Assembly: GCA_031281025.1 (NCBI GenBank)
Contig: JAITFY010000050.1
Coordinates: forward strand, 1 to 47,264
Reading direction: 5' to 3'
DNA from: Treponema sp.
GTDB lineage: Bacteria > Spirochaetota > Spirochaetia > Treponematales > Breznakiellaceae
Length of the DNA: 47,264 bases
The notes beneath the pieces are model-generated. The model made no database searches and had not been told where the DNA came from. It saw only the letters and a list, made by a program, of their open reading frames with translations. Position numbers and translations under genes: made by a program. Positions 13,987-22,389 of the stretch are shown here, in pieces (position 1 is the first letter of the stretch; each line of letters opens with the position of its first letter).

Positions 13987-16836
13987 TCAATAACGTAAAT
14001 TAAAACCTAAACCAAATCCCCAGGGATTACCCTCTCCGTTTATTGTATTTGAAAACTTCCACGCTGCCCAGATATCCGGTTCCAGAAAAAATGGTACGGG
14101 CTTAAATGGAATCACAGAAGATACCAAACCCATTTTTAACACTAACGATTGGGCAAGACGTAAATCGTTTATTTTTATTCCTTCGGCATCTATTTGACCA
14201 TCGCTGTCGTATAATACACTTCTTAATGCAAGTGCGCCAAAAAACCTGTTAAAATAAACATGCGAAAAATTGTTTTGAATCTCAAAGGAAAAGAGTCCTG
14301 CGGATACTTCACCGCCGGCAAGCCAGGTATGACTACGGGGGCCGGAAGCATATTCTTCTGATGCAACTCTGATAAACACAGGCTGACCATATATTGATCC
14401 GCCATGAAGATCCATTCCAGATTTATCGTAAGCTCCGTAAAGCGTCAGGCTTAAAGGAAAACGGATTTCTGCATTTGCACGTAAAACTCCATCAAAACGA
14501 GGTTCAAAACTATCAACAATATTTAATCCCCTTAAATTAAAAGTAAAACCTGTTCCAAACATTTCATGCTGACGTCTGCGGTTATTGGAAAATAATAAAC
14601 CTGCGCCATAAAAAAAGATGTTTCCCGTTTCATCCCATTCATAAGCGCTTTTTCCGTCGATATAGCTGGCTTGACGTACATAACCTGCACTCAAAGATGT
14701 CGCATAATACCATCGTCCTGGATATCTGATAAAACTGCCGGTTAGTGTCAGCCTGGTATCACGATAGAGTTCGTTTGCAGTATTGGACATTATCTTGTCA
14801 GAAAAATTCACTAACAATGGAAAACCCATAACGGTATTTTCCCATAGGAAATTTTCAAAAACAGCCATACGGTAAGTGATATCTGCATAAGCCATAACTA
14901 CAATTAAATGTCTGTCTGTAGCATCCATCATTAAGGAAAATAGTCCCGCGCCATCAGCGCTTAACTTTAATTTATCATCAATGGTGTTAGCTCTTATCAA
15001 AGGCAAGGGAAACCAGAATTTAAAAGGGTTCATGTATGAAAGACTTAGATAACGATTAGAAGGCAGGGAATATTCATCAGGGGCTGCCGCTTGGGAATTT
15101 TCATTATTCACATTCACCAGTTTTATTTCGACTCTGGTTCCTGACATTGAGCTTGTTGTTTCGGGGAAACGTAAAAAGCCATCGCCGGAAAAAAATATCC
15201 CCCTGTAGTAGACAGTACCGTCTACGGAAACAGGGTTAAAAACACCGCCGGAAAAATCTCTGCCGCTAAAGACAGCCTGCATTGTTTCGATGTCTATGTA
15301 GCTGAGCTTGTACATACGGTCATCGGCATTATAGCCAAAAAAAATTTTACCATCCGATACTCCCAAGCCTCGCATAAATTTATTGTCCGATTCTCCGTTT
15401 TCATCGAAGCTTTCAATGCGGAAAAGTTCTTTAGAAGCATAATTGTAAAGCAACAATTCACGTATGCCGTTACGTGCTGCAATAAAAACGATCCTGTCGT
15501 TATCCAGAGCTTGCGGCCCCGAAAACATAAGTGTTTCGCTTCCGCTAAAAAGGATTTCGCTGTTTCCGTTAAAATCTTCGTATACGATATTGGTATTGTG
15601 TAACTGTGAACGTATCCCAATAACTCCATCGCGAAAGTATCTTGCTTTGTAAAGGCCCTGAATACTCCGGCCTGTTCTGCGTCCAGAAAATGCGTCATGT
15701 TCGATTACGATTGCTTTGTAGCGGTCACCTGTTAGCTGATAACCTGACACAAGAATTAAGTCTTCACCGGCGGATACATCAAGATCATTGGAAACAAACA
15801 AAGCAGAGTTAAAGTTGCGGACACTTCCGGTTATGGTGTCATAGGCATGGATTTTTCCTTCAGAGCCGGAAAGGACATAAACAGTCCTGTTTCCTGCTGC
15901 AAGTGCAGAAATTGTATTTCTTCTTTCAGAGAAAAAATGTTTTTGCACTGGAAAAACTTCATCTGGATTTTCTTCCAGGTTGTTTAAAGCAAGTGAATGT
16001 TTAAAATCGTTCCAAACATCAAGAAAATCCATCGCATATACATTTTTAAAAATACTATAAAAACCAGATCGATATACAAAAAAAGAAGAACGGGCATATT
16101 TGCTTCTTCCCATGGCTTGCCAAAGTTCTGCGTATTTTTCCATGCCGTAGTTTTGTATAAGCCATGTGGAAAAAATCCCGCCGTACTCATACCAGTTGCC
16201 TCTCTGACCGGGATAATCGTAAACACCCGAGACCTGAAAAGGTGAGGGAAATCTATCTTCATGGATTGCCTGCCTGAGTATTTGTTTTATCCGCGGATCG
16301 TTAGACCTGCCAAAACCAGCAAGGCTTTCAAAAGCTATTGTGACACCTTCTATCATAAACGCCGGTGTATTAAAAGCAGCAGGCGTAACCCAATAACCAA
16401 AAATACTTTGAAGAAAGCGAAAAAAGGGGCCTCTTGTATTCAGCGAGATCGCATGTGCCAGCTCATGAATAAAAAGACCTTCCAGGTTATCTGCAAAACT
16501 TGTCCATTCTAAATCCATGGGCGTATCAAAAAGCACAATGTGTGGATATGGAACGGGATTGTAATACCCATTAAACATATCTGTATGAGGAACAAAAGTT
16601 ACCGGAATACGGCCAGGAACCTCTATTCCCAAAAGTTGGCTCATTTGTTCATAAAGACGATCCGCATAAGAAGCCAGTTGTCGTGCGGAAGTTTCGGATT
16701 CTAATGGAAAAATTATATCAAAGTATTCTGTCTTTATAACCCTAAAAGAAGTGAAGGGCTTAAAAAGCTGAGCCTGGACAGGGAGCGGTGCAAAAACAAA
16801 CAGCATCATAAGCAGAATAATACATTTGTGTTTCAT
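13987..16836 (-). CDS. Predicted zinc peptidase / beta-propeller / outer-membrane barrel protein
   Basis: 949 residues. Signal peptide residues 1-23 (...APLPVQAQ). Residues ~30-300 form a gluzincin-like domain with HELAH at 124-128 and a following FMIEGVTIAFES that supplies the third Glu ligand. The middle ~300 residues contain TolB/WD40-like repeats (VYVLSGSEGKIHAYDTITG). The last ~350 residues have alternating amphipathic strands and end GFGLGFNLRY, typical of an outer-membrane barrel. There is no Shine-Dalgarno; a TACAAT box lies 6 nt before the ATG at 16836, so the mRNA is probably leaderless. A surface-exposed or periplasmic protease anchored by its own barrel is inferred. Confidence 0.75.
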   Translation of the reverse strand: MKHKCIILLMMLFVFAPLPVQAQLFKPFTSFRVIKTEYFDIIFPLESETSARQLASYADRLYEQMSQLLGIEVPGRIPVTFVPHTDMFNGYYNPVPYPHIVLFDTPMDLEWTSFADNLEGLFIHELAHAISLNTRGPFFRFLQSIFGYWVTPAAFNTPAFMIEGVTIAFESLAGFGRSNDPRIKQILRQAIHEDRFPSPFQVSGVYDYPGQRGNWYEYGGIFSTWLIQNYGMEKYAELWQAMGRSKYARSSFFVYRSGFYSIFKNVYAMDFLDVWNDFKHSLALNNLEENPDEVFPVQKHFFSERRNTISALAAGNRTVYVLSGSEGKIHAYDTITGSVRNFNSALFVSNDLDVSAGEDLILVSGYQLTGDRYKAIVIEHDAFSGRRTGRSIQGLYKARYFRDGVIGIRSQLHNTNIVYEDFNGNSEILFSGSETLMFSGPQALDNDRIVFIAARNGIRELLLYNYASKELFRIESFDENGESDNKFMRGLGVSDGKIFFGYNADDRMYKLSYIDIETMQAVFSGRDFSGGVFNPVSVDGTVYYRGIFFSGDGFLRFPETTSSMSGTRVEIKLVNVNNENSQAAAPDEYSLPSNRYLSLSYMNPFKFWFPLPLIRANTIDDKLKLSADGAGLFSLMMDATDRHLIVVMAYADITYRMAVFENFLWENTVMGFPLLVNFSDKIMSNTANELYRDTRLTLTGSFIRYPGRWYYATSLSAGYVRQASYIDGKSAYEWDETGNIFFYGAGLLFSNNRRRQHEMFGTGFTFNLRGLNIVDSFEPRFDGVLRANAEIRFPLSLTLYGAYDKSGMDLHGGSIYGQPVFIRVASEEYASGPRSHTWLAGGEVSAGLFSFEIQNNFSHVYFNRFFGALALRSVLYDSDGQIDAEGIKINDLRLAQSLVLKMGLVSSVIPFKPVPFFLEPDIWAAWKFSNTINGEGNPWGFGLGFNLRY

Positions 16837-16889
16837 ATTGAAATTGTACCCTAAAACCTCTAAAAATTTAAAGGTGATTATTTTTATAC

Positions 16890-16918
16890 TTGACAGTCGT
16901 AGTAATATGTTATACAAT
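16890..16918 (+). promoter_or_regulatory. Promoter of the padR operon
   Basis: TTGACA at 16890-16895, a 17-base spacer, and TACAAT at 16913-16918. The ATG at 16929 is only ten bases past the -10 box and has no Shine-Dalgarno, so the leader is minimal or absent. PadR proteins usually repress their own promoter; no clear palindromic operator is seen. Confidence 0.7.
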
Positions 16919-16928
16919 TTAATACGAT

Positions 16929-17273
16929 ATGAAAAATACTATGAACGGTGTGCTTTCTTCGGATCTATTGCGGGGACATACGGACACCATTGTCCTGCGT
17001 ATTTTAACGCAGGGCGATGCTTATGGTTTTGAGATCTATAACCGTATCCTGGAAAAGACAGGGGAACAGTACGAACTCAAGGAAACGACCCTCTACTCAA
17101 GCTACAAGAGGCTGGAGGCCGAGGGCTGTATCAGCTCCTATTGGGGTGACGAAACTCTGGGAGCCAGGCGGAAATACTACCGGATTACAGAAAAGGGCCG
17201 GAAAATATTTAAACAAAATATGCGTGATTGGCAATTTACGCAAAAAATCATCAATGATCTATTGGAAAATTAA
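16929..17273 (+). CDS. PadR-family transcriptional regulator
   Basis: 114 residues, full length for the short PadR type. The winged-helix region reads SDLLRGHTDTIVLRILTQGDAYGFEI...TLYSSYKRLEAEGCISSYWGDETLGARRKYYRITEKG, the diagnostic signature. Such regulators normally control the membrane gene next to them, here the HAAS-domain gene, which starts 13 bp downstream behind GGAGG. The ATG at 16941 is an alternative start giving a protein four residues shorter. Likely an autoregulated envelope or drug-stress sensor module. Confidence 0.9.
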   Translation: MKNTMNGVLSSDLLRGHTDTIVLRILTQGDAYGFEIYNRILEKTGEQYELKETTLYSSYKRLEAEGCISSYWGDETLGARRKYYRITEKGRKIFKQNMRDWQFTQKIINDLLEN

Positions 17274-17286
17274 TTGGAGGAATATT

Positions 17287-18219
17287 ATGAAAGCAAAATC
17301 ATTTGTGGATTCACTGTTCGAAGGTTATGAAGAAACATCAGCCCTTGCGGACTTTAAGGAAGAATTACTGGGCAATCTGAATGCAAAAATCGAAAGTTTT
17401 GTCAAAAAAGGCATGGACGAAGAATCGGCTTTTAATAAAGCAAGCGCCGAGCTGGGCGATATATCTGCCTTGGCTAATGAGCTGTCCAGAAAAAAACGGG
17501 CAGAAGTATTTGAAGAAGCATACATGGATATCAGGAAATACATGCCTGCAAAAAGGGTTGCAGCTTATGTGGTCTTTGGCGTATTAGCCATGTTTGGAAT
17601 AGCCGCAGCGCTCATCACTTTTTTTTCGACTAGATTAATAAACGACAATTTTGGTTTTTCAGGCTTTTTTGCCGGTATGATGCCCTTCCTGATCGTAGCT
17701 GCTGCGGGTTTTACCTTTTTGGGAGTCACCCAGGAAACGGCTTCAATGTATCCTGTAAGTAAAAAACGAGGCGTTTGGTATGCGGCGGCGGCAGCATTAA
17801 TAACATTTGGCTCTTTTACAATACTAATTGTTTTTACCGGCATCTTGATTGCAGGTGATCTTTTTACAAATGGCTTTAACTTTGCTGCACTTATTCCAGT
17901 CATTTTTCTGATGTTTATTTTTATTGTTCCCGGCGCCGGCATGTTGGTTTTTCTTGTGCTTACCGAAAAAGACAGGCTTAAACCCTGGGCAAAAAGTTTT
18001 CGCAGCAAGACGGCAAAAGACGAAATGGCTTTCTTGGCCATCTGGAATGACCCTGTAATAGCAGGCCGCTTTGGAATATTCAGCGGAGCAATTTGGATAT
18101 TTGCCATCGGCTTTTTTATTCTGCTTGGTTTTTTAATCGGCTTTAAATACTCATGGCTGGTTTTTATTTTTGCAACAGCTTTTCAGCTATTAATTCTGGG
18201 GTCTATGTTTAAAAGGTGA
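17287..18219 (+). CDS. HAAS/permease-prefix domain membrane protein
   Basis: 310 residues from an ATG at 17287 with TTGGAGG upstream; longer in-frame extensions overlap padR and are rejected. Residues 1-75 are a helical HAAS-like domain (FVDSLFEGYEETSALADFKEELLGNLNAKI...SAFNKASAELGDI), a domain that typically partners with PadR regulators. Residues ~85-310 contain six or seven hydrophobic helices. It belongs to the padR operon. Families of this sort are thought to bind or sequester PadR at the membrane; the signal sensed is unknown. Confidence 0.75.
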   Translation: MKAKSFVDSLFEGYEETSALADFKEELLGNLNAKIESFVKKGMDEESAFNKASAELGDISALANELSRKKRAEVFEEAYMDIRKYMPAKRVAAYVVFGVLAMFGIAAALITFFSTRLINDNFGFSGFFAGMMPFLIVAAAGFTFLGVTQETASMYPVSKKRGVWYAAAAALITFGSFTILIVFTGILIAGDLFTNGFNFAALIPVIFLMFIFIVPGAGMLVFLVLTEKDRLKPWAKSFRSKTAKDEMAFLAIWNDPVIAGRFGIFSGAIWIFAIGFFILLGFLIGFKYSWLVFIFATAFQLLILGSMFKR

Positions 18220-18228
18220 CTCCTTTTT
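18211..18228 (+). terminator. Possible weak terminator after the padR operon
   Basis: AAAAGG and CCTTTTT can pair around a 5-base loop, with the stop codon inside the element. The stem is short and A/T-rich, so termination is only tentative. Confidence 0.3.
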
Positions 18229-18271
18229 AACACCGCTTTTCTATACAACAAATAAGTGTTACACTTTCCGT

Positions 18272-19375
18272 ATGGCTTTAAATTGCGGTATACTTGGTTT
18301 GCCCAATGTTGGGAAAACCACTATTTTTTCGGCGCTTTGTTCAACTCCGGCGGCTACAACAAATTATCCGTTCAGCACCGTTAAAGCGAATGTCGGGATC
18401 GTAAATGTTCCCGATATTCGCCTTGATAAATTGACATCGATTTTTTTACCTGAGCGGAAAATTCCAGCAACTGTAGAATTTGTAGATATTGCAGGGTTGG
18501 TAAAAGGCGCTTCCAGAGGCGAAGGGCTGGGAAACCAGTTTCTTTCGTTTATCCGCGATGCGGCTGTTTATACGCATGTTGTCCGCTGCTTCGAAAACAG
18601 CGATGTGATCCATGTAAATGATAAGCTCGACCCTGCTTCCGATATCGAAACAATCGATATTGAGCTGGCGCTCGCCGATTTACAAACGCTTGCCAAGCGG
18701 CGTGAACGTGCGGAAAAATCGCTTAAAAACCCTGCCGAAAAGAAAAACACAGAGTTTGTTTTATCCATTCTTGATAAAATCGACCCAGCTCTGGAAAACG
18801 CACAACCAATCCGCTCGCTTGGTTTAAGCGATGAGGAAAAAACTGCCATTTATGATTGTCATTTTATCACGGCAAAACCTGTGCTTTATGTTTGTAACGT
18901 TGACGAAGACGGAATAAAATCCGGCAACCCATACACCGAAGCCGTAAAAAAACGTGCCGCAAGCGAAGGAACCGAAGCAATTTTGATCTGCGGAAAATTC
19001 GAGGCAGACCTTTGCGGTATCGAAGACCCGGAAGAAAAGCAGGCATTCCTGGATGATTTGGGGCTGGAAGAGACTGGGCTTGCGGCATTGATCCACAGCG
19101 CTTACAAATTGCTTGGCCTAAGGACCTTTTTCACCACAGGAAAAGACGAATGCCGTGCGTGGACAATTCATGCCGGTGATACTGCTCCAAAAGCAGCGGG
19201 CGTTATTCACACAGATTTTGAAAAGGGCTTTATCAAAGCCGAAGTATACACTTGCGATGATATTTTTAAATATGGAACAGAAGCAAAAATCAAGGAAGCG
19301 GGGAAGTACCGTCTGGAAGGCAGAGATTATGTCGTTCAGGACGGAGACGTGATATTCTACAAATTTAATTTGTAG
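18272..19375 (+). CDS. ychF: Ribosome-binding ATPase YchF (OLA1 family)
   Basis: 367 residues, the usual length. G1 is GLPNVGKTT (residues 7-15), G3 DIAGLVKGASRGEGLG, and the G4 position reads NVDE in place of NKxD, the change that gives this GTPase-fold protein ATP specificity. A C-terminal TGS-like domain ends YVVQDGDVIFYKFNL. It binds ribosomes and is tied to stress responses in other bacteria. There is no Shine-Dalgarno; a TACACT box ends 6 nt before the ATG, so a leaderless transcript is possible, though no good -35 is seen. Its last seven codons lie inside a 47-bp direct repeat found again at 22904. Confidence 0.95.
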   Translation: MALNCGILGLPNVGKTTIFSALCSTPAATTNYPFSTVKANVGIVNVPDIRLDKLTSIFLPERKIPATVEFVDIAGLVKGASRGEGLGNQFLSFIRDAAVYTHVVRCFENSDVIHVNDKLDPASDIETIDIELALADLQTLAKRRERAEKSLKNPAEKKNTEFVLSILDKIDPALENAQPIRSLGLSDEEKTAIYDCHFITAKPVLYVCNVDEDGIKSGNPYTEAVKKRAASEGTEAILICGKFEADLCGIEDPEEKQAFLDDLGLEETGLAALIHSAYKLLGLRTFFTTGKDECRAWTIHAGDTAPKAAGVIHTDFEKGFIKAEVYTCDDIFKYGTEAKIKEAGKYRLEGRDYVVQDGDVIFYKFNL

Positions 19376-19401
19376 AATAAAGAGCCAGGCATTAACGTTT
19401 G
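19355..19401 (+). repeat. 47-bp direct repeat, copy 1 (ychF 3' end)
   Basis: Identical to 22904-22950. It contains the last six sense codons and stop of ychF. Within it TTCTACAAATT and AATTTGTAGAA are perfect 11-bp inverted arms separated by one T. Flanking bases differ between the copies on both sides, so the exact repeat is 47 bp. Confidence 0.85.
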
Positions 19402-19408
19402 ATGCCTG
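19386..19408 (+). terminator. Hairpin downstream of ychF
   Basis: CAGGCAT and ATGCCTG form a 7-bp stem with a 9-base loop, 10 bases past the ychF stop. There is no T-run after it. The left arm lies in the 47-bp repeat but the right arm does not, so the hairpin exists only at this copy. A GCGTATA/TATACGC pair (19418-19443) follows and could serve the convergent HEPN gene. Confidence 0.4.
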
Positions 19409-19435
19409 ACACTATATGCGTATACTTTACGATTG

Positions 19436-19852
19436 CTATACGCCTTTTGTGTTTTGCTCTTCAATTACTTTTTTTATTTTTGCTATAGGATCAAAATTTC
19501 TTATATATTCTGCCAAATCCATTGCATATTTTATATCTTCTTCTTTTAATTCCACCCTATTTGGATACCTTATTCTTTTTGCTCCCGCTGTTACAATGTC
19601 ACAATTTGTATTCAATTTTTCAAATTCAGAATCTACTTTAGAACATTCATTGTTCAAATAAACTAAATCATGTTCAAATTTAAATTTTACCTTATTATAC
19701 ACCAAATATCCTTTTAAGTATTTTTCTATGCATTGAGAACAATGGTAATACATTATATAAAAATTTGGATTGTGCGATGTATTTAAATATTTTGCTGCTT
19801 CTAGATCATCATCTGCTATATCAAACCATTCCTGTATTTCTTTAAGATGCAT
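19436..19852 (-). CDS. HEPN-domain protein of a HEPN/MNT pair
   Basis: 138 residues, starting at an ATG at 19852 that overlaps the MNT gene by 11 bp. The HEPN fold is recognisable from IQEWFDIADDDLEAAKYL, YYHCSQCIEKYLKGYLVY, FEHDLVYLNN and the C-terminal RIRYPN...YAMDLAEYI. In HEPN/MNT systems the HEPN partner is usually a toxin (an RNase) neutralised by nucleotidylation or binding of the MNT protein. A clean Rx4-6H RNase motif is not seen, so RNase activity is uncertain. The DNA is much more AT-rich than ychF next to it, consistent with transfer. Confidence 0.85.
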   Translation of the reverse strand: MHLKEIQEWFDIADDDLEAAKYLNTSHNPNFYIMYYHCSQCIEKYLKGYLVYNKVKFKFEHDLVYLNNECSKVDSEFEKLNTNCDIVTAGAKRIRYPNRVELKEEDIKYAMDLAEYIRNFDPIAKIKKVIEEQNTKGV

Positions 19853-20168
19853 ATAACAGCACCCCTTCATTAACTATCATTTTTTCGAAAGAATAATCCC
19901 TATGTTCTATAAAATTATTTTCTTTAACAAGAACTAAATCCACAAAAAATATATTTTCATTTGCAATGTTTCTATATATTTCTCCTGTTGTAATTAATAT
20001 ATTTTTGTCAAAATTATCAGGTATTACTGCATATATATCAATATCGCTGTTTTCATTTGGCTCTCCATATGCGTTAGAACCAAATAAATATATATATTTT
20101 GCATCAACCTTGTTTAGAATAGCTTTTTTGATAATTTCTAATTTTCCTAAAAGCAATTTATTTTCCAT
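19842..20168 (-). CDS. MNT-type minimal nucleotidyltransferase
   Basis: 108 residues. The nucleotidyltransferase signature GSNAYGEPNENSDIDIYAV gives GS followed by DxD, and a third acidic position fits in FFVDLVLV. It is the first gene of the HEPN/MNT pair and in related systems acts as antitoxin by AMPylating the HEPN partner. No Shine-Dalgarno; the -10 box ends six bases before the ATG. AT-rich codon use matches the HEPN gene. Confidence 0.9.
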   Translation of the reverse strand: MENKLLLGKLEIIKKAILNKVDAKYIYLFGSNAYGEPNENSDIDIYAVIPDNFDKNILITTGEIYRNIANENIFFVDLVLVKENNFIEHRDYSFEKMIVNEGVLLYAS

Positions 20169-20174
20169 AATGAT

Positions 20175-20203
20175 AATATAGCATTTTTGCCTAAAATTGA
20201 CAA
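20175..20203 (-). promoter_or_regulatory. Promoter of the HEPN/MNT operon, leaderless type
   Basis: On the minus strand TTGTCA (20198-20203), a 17-base spacer and TATATT (20175-20180), then exactly six bases to the ATG at 20168. Transcription would begin at or next to the start codon. Confidence 0.65.
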
Positions 20204-20220
20204 CTATTCTTATGTACGCT

Positions 20221-20327
20221 AGTGTCCTGTCTTATTCGGTTTGCAATATAACAGAGTGCGTTAATTCCTTATTGCATAAGGAATTAACTTAACGGGCCAT
20301 TTTGTCATTTGAATAAGACAGGACACT
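20221..20327. mobile_element. 107-bp MITE-like element with perfect 17-bp terminal inverted repeats
   Basis: AGTGTCCTGTCTTATTC at 20221-20237 is matched perfectly by its reverse complement at 20311-20327. Inside, GTTAATTCCTTAT and its complement (20260-20288) form a 13-bp stem with a 3-base loop. No coding capacity. It looks like a miniature inverted-repeat element mobilised by a transposase elsewhere; no clear target-site duplication is seen at its edges. Confidence 0.75.
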
Positions 20328-20458
20328 GATTGGTTACCTGTTGCAGCAGCGACACTACGAAAAAGTATCAGTTTCTACTCCCTTGCGTTTCTTGCAATCA
20401 TTGCCTGCGCCCATATGGTATATTCTCTCTGTTTTTTTGACAAGCACATTTTTTAGGT
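20328..20458. other. Gene-free spacer downstream of the S41 protease gene
   Basis: No gene or clear signal is visible between the MITE-like element and the stop of the S41 gene. Confidence 0.4.
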
Positions 20459-21598
20459 TTAAGGCCATACGCACGCATAGAGGGGATACAAAAGCTCATT
20501 AAGAATGTTCACTGCTTCCTGGAGTTGAATATCATATTCAAGATTGTAAACCAAATTGTTCATTATCAGGTTCCTTCGTTTTTCTGCTCCAGCATCATCA
20601 ATTTCCGAAATTATTAGATCAGGAGTAATACCTATTTGGTCAAAACTCACATTTTCTGGTGTGTAATAATAAGCAGTAGTGAGCTTGAATCCTATAGGGC
20701 CCAAAGAAAGTACAAGTTGCATGGAACCTTTGCCGAAAGATTGTTCTCCTACAAGATACGCTCTACCCCTTTCTTTCAGTACCCCAGCTATGAGTTCCGA
20801 TCCAGAGGCAGAGCCACCGTTAATCAACACAACAACAGGAAAGCAGGAAGGTACCTGAGAGTCGCGCCGTGTTTTATACACACGATTTACTAATGGTATG
20901 CGTGATTTTGATCTGGCTACTATTCCGTCTTCCAGAAATAGACTGGCAACTTCAACTGCGGAATTCATAAGGCCGCCAGCATTATTTCGCAGATCAAGAA
21001 TAACACTACTGTAATTGTTTTTCTCAAAATACCTTATAGCATTGACAGCGCTATCTGCTGTATTAGGAGTAAAGGTTAGTACTTTAAGGTAGCCTATGCC
21101 ATCAATCATGGCATACTTAACTGTAGGAACTTCAATAGAAGCGCGTTTAAGATTAACTGGAAATTCCAGACTTTCTCCACGTCTAATAACTAGGTTTACC
21201 GTACTTCCTGACCATCCTCTTAACCGAGCCATAGCTTCATCTATGCTAAGCTTGGCGGTAGATTCACCATCTATTGAGATTATTAAATCGCCGGATGTAA
21301 TTCCTGCTAGCCAGCCTGTAGTACCCTCAATAGATGACAACACTTCGATGTATGGCAAACTATCTGAGCTATTTTTTTCTCTGTATATATATAGTCCCAC
21401 TCCGCCAAAAACCCCATGAGCCGTGTCATTTGTTTTCATCAACTCCGAAGCGAATAAAAATTTTGAATAAGGATCTCCTGAAATTGAAGTGCATGCTGAC
21501 AGAGAACAAAAAAATAATATAAAGAGCCTGTTACAAAATTTGCTTTGCTTTGCACAGGCTCTTGTAACGTTTCGCCTAAAGGCTACGAAACATTCCAT
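20459..21598 (-). CDS. S41 (CtpA-like) serine protease, probable lipoprotein
   Basis: 379 residues from an ATG at 21598, the only standard start close to the signal sequence. A hydrophobic stretch RLFILFFCSLSAC forms a lipobox. A PDZ domain (GITSGDLIISIDGESTAKLSIDEAMARLRGW) precedes the protease core: the GYLKVLTF and VILDLRNNAGG motifs, the nucleophile region INGGSASGSEL, and the general-base Lys in FGKGSMQ. It is a periplasmic processing protease by family. The N-terminal ~25 residues are encoded by a palindromic element (21522-21591) that seems to have replaced the native start. It follows two small envelope-protein genes and may process them; that is inference. Confidence 0.8.
   Translation of the reverse strand: MECFVAFRRNVTRACAKQSKFCNRLFILFFCSLSACTSISGDPYSKFLFASELMKTNDTAHGVFGGVGLYIYREKNSSDSLPYIEVLSSIEGTTGWLAGITSGDLIISIDGESTAKLSIDEAMARLRGWSGSTVNLVIRRGESLEFPVNLKRASIEVPTVKYAMIDGIGYLKVLTFTPNTADSAVNAIRYFEKNNYSSVILDLRNNAGGLMNSAVEVASLFLEDGIVARSKSRIPLVNRVYKTRRDSQVPSCFPVVVLINGGSASGSELIAGVLKERGRAYLVGEQSFGKGSMQLVLSLGPIGFKLTTAYYYTPENVSFDQIGITPDLIISEIDDAGAEKRRNLIMNNLVYNLEYDIQLQEAVNILNELLYPLYACVWP
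21522..21591. repeat. Palindromic element overlapping the 5' end of the S41 gene
   Basis: AAGAGCCTGT and ACAGGCTCTT (21522-21531, 21554-21563) are perfect 10-bp arms. A second hairpin, GTTTCG/CGAAAC with an inner GCC/GGC (21569-21591), follows at once. Read on the minus strand the element encodes the residues just before the lipoprotein signal without a frame break. It looks like an inserted repeat tolerated in coding sequence. Confidence 0.55.
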
Positions 21599-21623
21599 TC
21601 CAGTACAGTACAGTTGCGTTATA

Positions 21624-21956
21624 CTAAAACCGGAAATTAAGTCCCAGAAATGTTCTGTTTTTTTCTGGTGCAAAACCAACATTAACATGCTGTAAAAAAT
21701 CCAACACAGAACCAGAGCCGACTCTTGGATTAGTTAATTCATCTTGCAATGAAGTCAGCCTTACACCATCATCTGGAGTATCAGCATTAGTTACTAGGAG
21801 TATTATACCCCCTATTACTAAAACAACTAATACAGCTATACCAATAATTGCCAAAACTTCGATGGCTTCATCATCAGTCATTCCTCCATCCGAAGACCAT
21901 ACAGCCATGTTGAAAAACATAACCATAACAAGAAAAAGTGCGATTTTCTTTGACAT
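21624..21956 (-). CDS. Small envelope protein, paralogue of the next one upstream
   Basis: 110 residues from an ATG at 21956 with AAGGAG upstream. A signal-peptide-like start (MSKKIALFLVMVMFFNMAVWSSDGG) is followed by a strong transmembrane helix (VLAIIGIAVLVVLVIGGIILLV) and a soluble tail ending TFLGLNFRF. The tail matches its paralogue: PDxxxRLxSxQxxLT, an LxxLQxV helix, and TFLGLxxxF. The terminal Phe with alternating aromatics resembles an outer-membrane beta-signal, although the protein is far too short for a full barrel. No known family recognised. It ends 25 bp before the S41 protease start. Confidence 0.65.
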   Translation of the reverse strand: MSKKIALFLVMVMFFNMAVWSSDGGMTDDEAIEVLAIIGIAVLVVLVIGGIILLVTNADTPDDGVRLTSLQDELTNPRVGSGSVLDFLQHVNVGFAPEKNRTFLGLNFRF

Positions 21957-22015
21957 ACAAATTCTCCTTTACATTGTACAAGCTAAAAAAATTGAATCCA
22001 TTGAATATGGATTTG

Positions 22016-22336
22016 TTAAAATTGCCACCTTAGACCAAGAAATGTTCCATGGTTTTGCGTGACGCCAATCTGAACACGTTGTAAGGCATTTAACAACGGG
22101 CCAAAACCAGTTTCAGAATAAGTTAACTTACTTTGCATTGAAGCTAACCTGATGTTTTCGTCAGGAGCATCATCTTCAGCAAATAGTAGTAAAGCAAATA
22201 AACCGATTAGTCCTATTGTGGCAAGAATTATGACAATAGGCCCAAATTCTATATCGTCATCTCCACTGCTAGATGCCCATGCAGTCATATTGATGAGCAT
22301 CACCATGATAAGGACAAGTGCGATTTTCTTTTTCAT
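22016..22336 (-). CDS. Small envelope protein (first of a paralogous pair)
   Basis: 106 residues from an ATG at 22336 with GGATGG upstream; the alternative ATG nine bases earlier is possible. Signal-like N-terminus (MKKKIALVLIMVMLINMTAWASS), an acidic linker GDDDIEFG, one hydrophobic helix (IVIILATIGLIGLFALLLF), and a tail ending TFLGLRWQF. It shares the same layout and tail motifs with the 110-residue protein 59 bp downstream, so the two arose by duplication. Function unrecognised; it may be a substrate or partner of the S41 protease in the same transcript. Confidence 0.65.
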   Translation of the reverse strand: MKKKIALVLIMVMLINMTAWASSSGDDDIEFGPIVIILATIGLIGLFALLLFAEDDAPDENIRLASMQSKLTYSETGFGPLLNALQRVQIGVTQNHGTFLGLRWQF

Positions 22337-22389
22337 TTTTACCATCCTTTTTTTAGGCTCTTTATAAGCCTCATTTTTTTTATATTTCA

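Noticed and set aside
19355-19377. The 11-bp palindrome at the ychF end as a dif/XerCD site
   Set aside because: The arms are separated by one base instead of the 6-8 bp of a dif-like site, and the sequence does not resemble a dif consensus.
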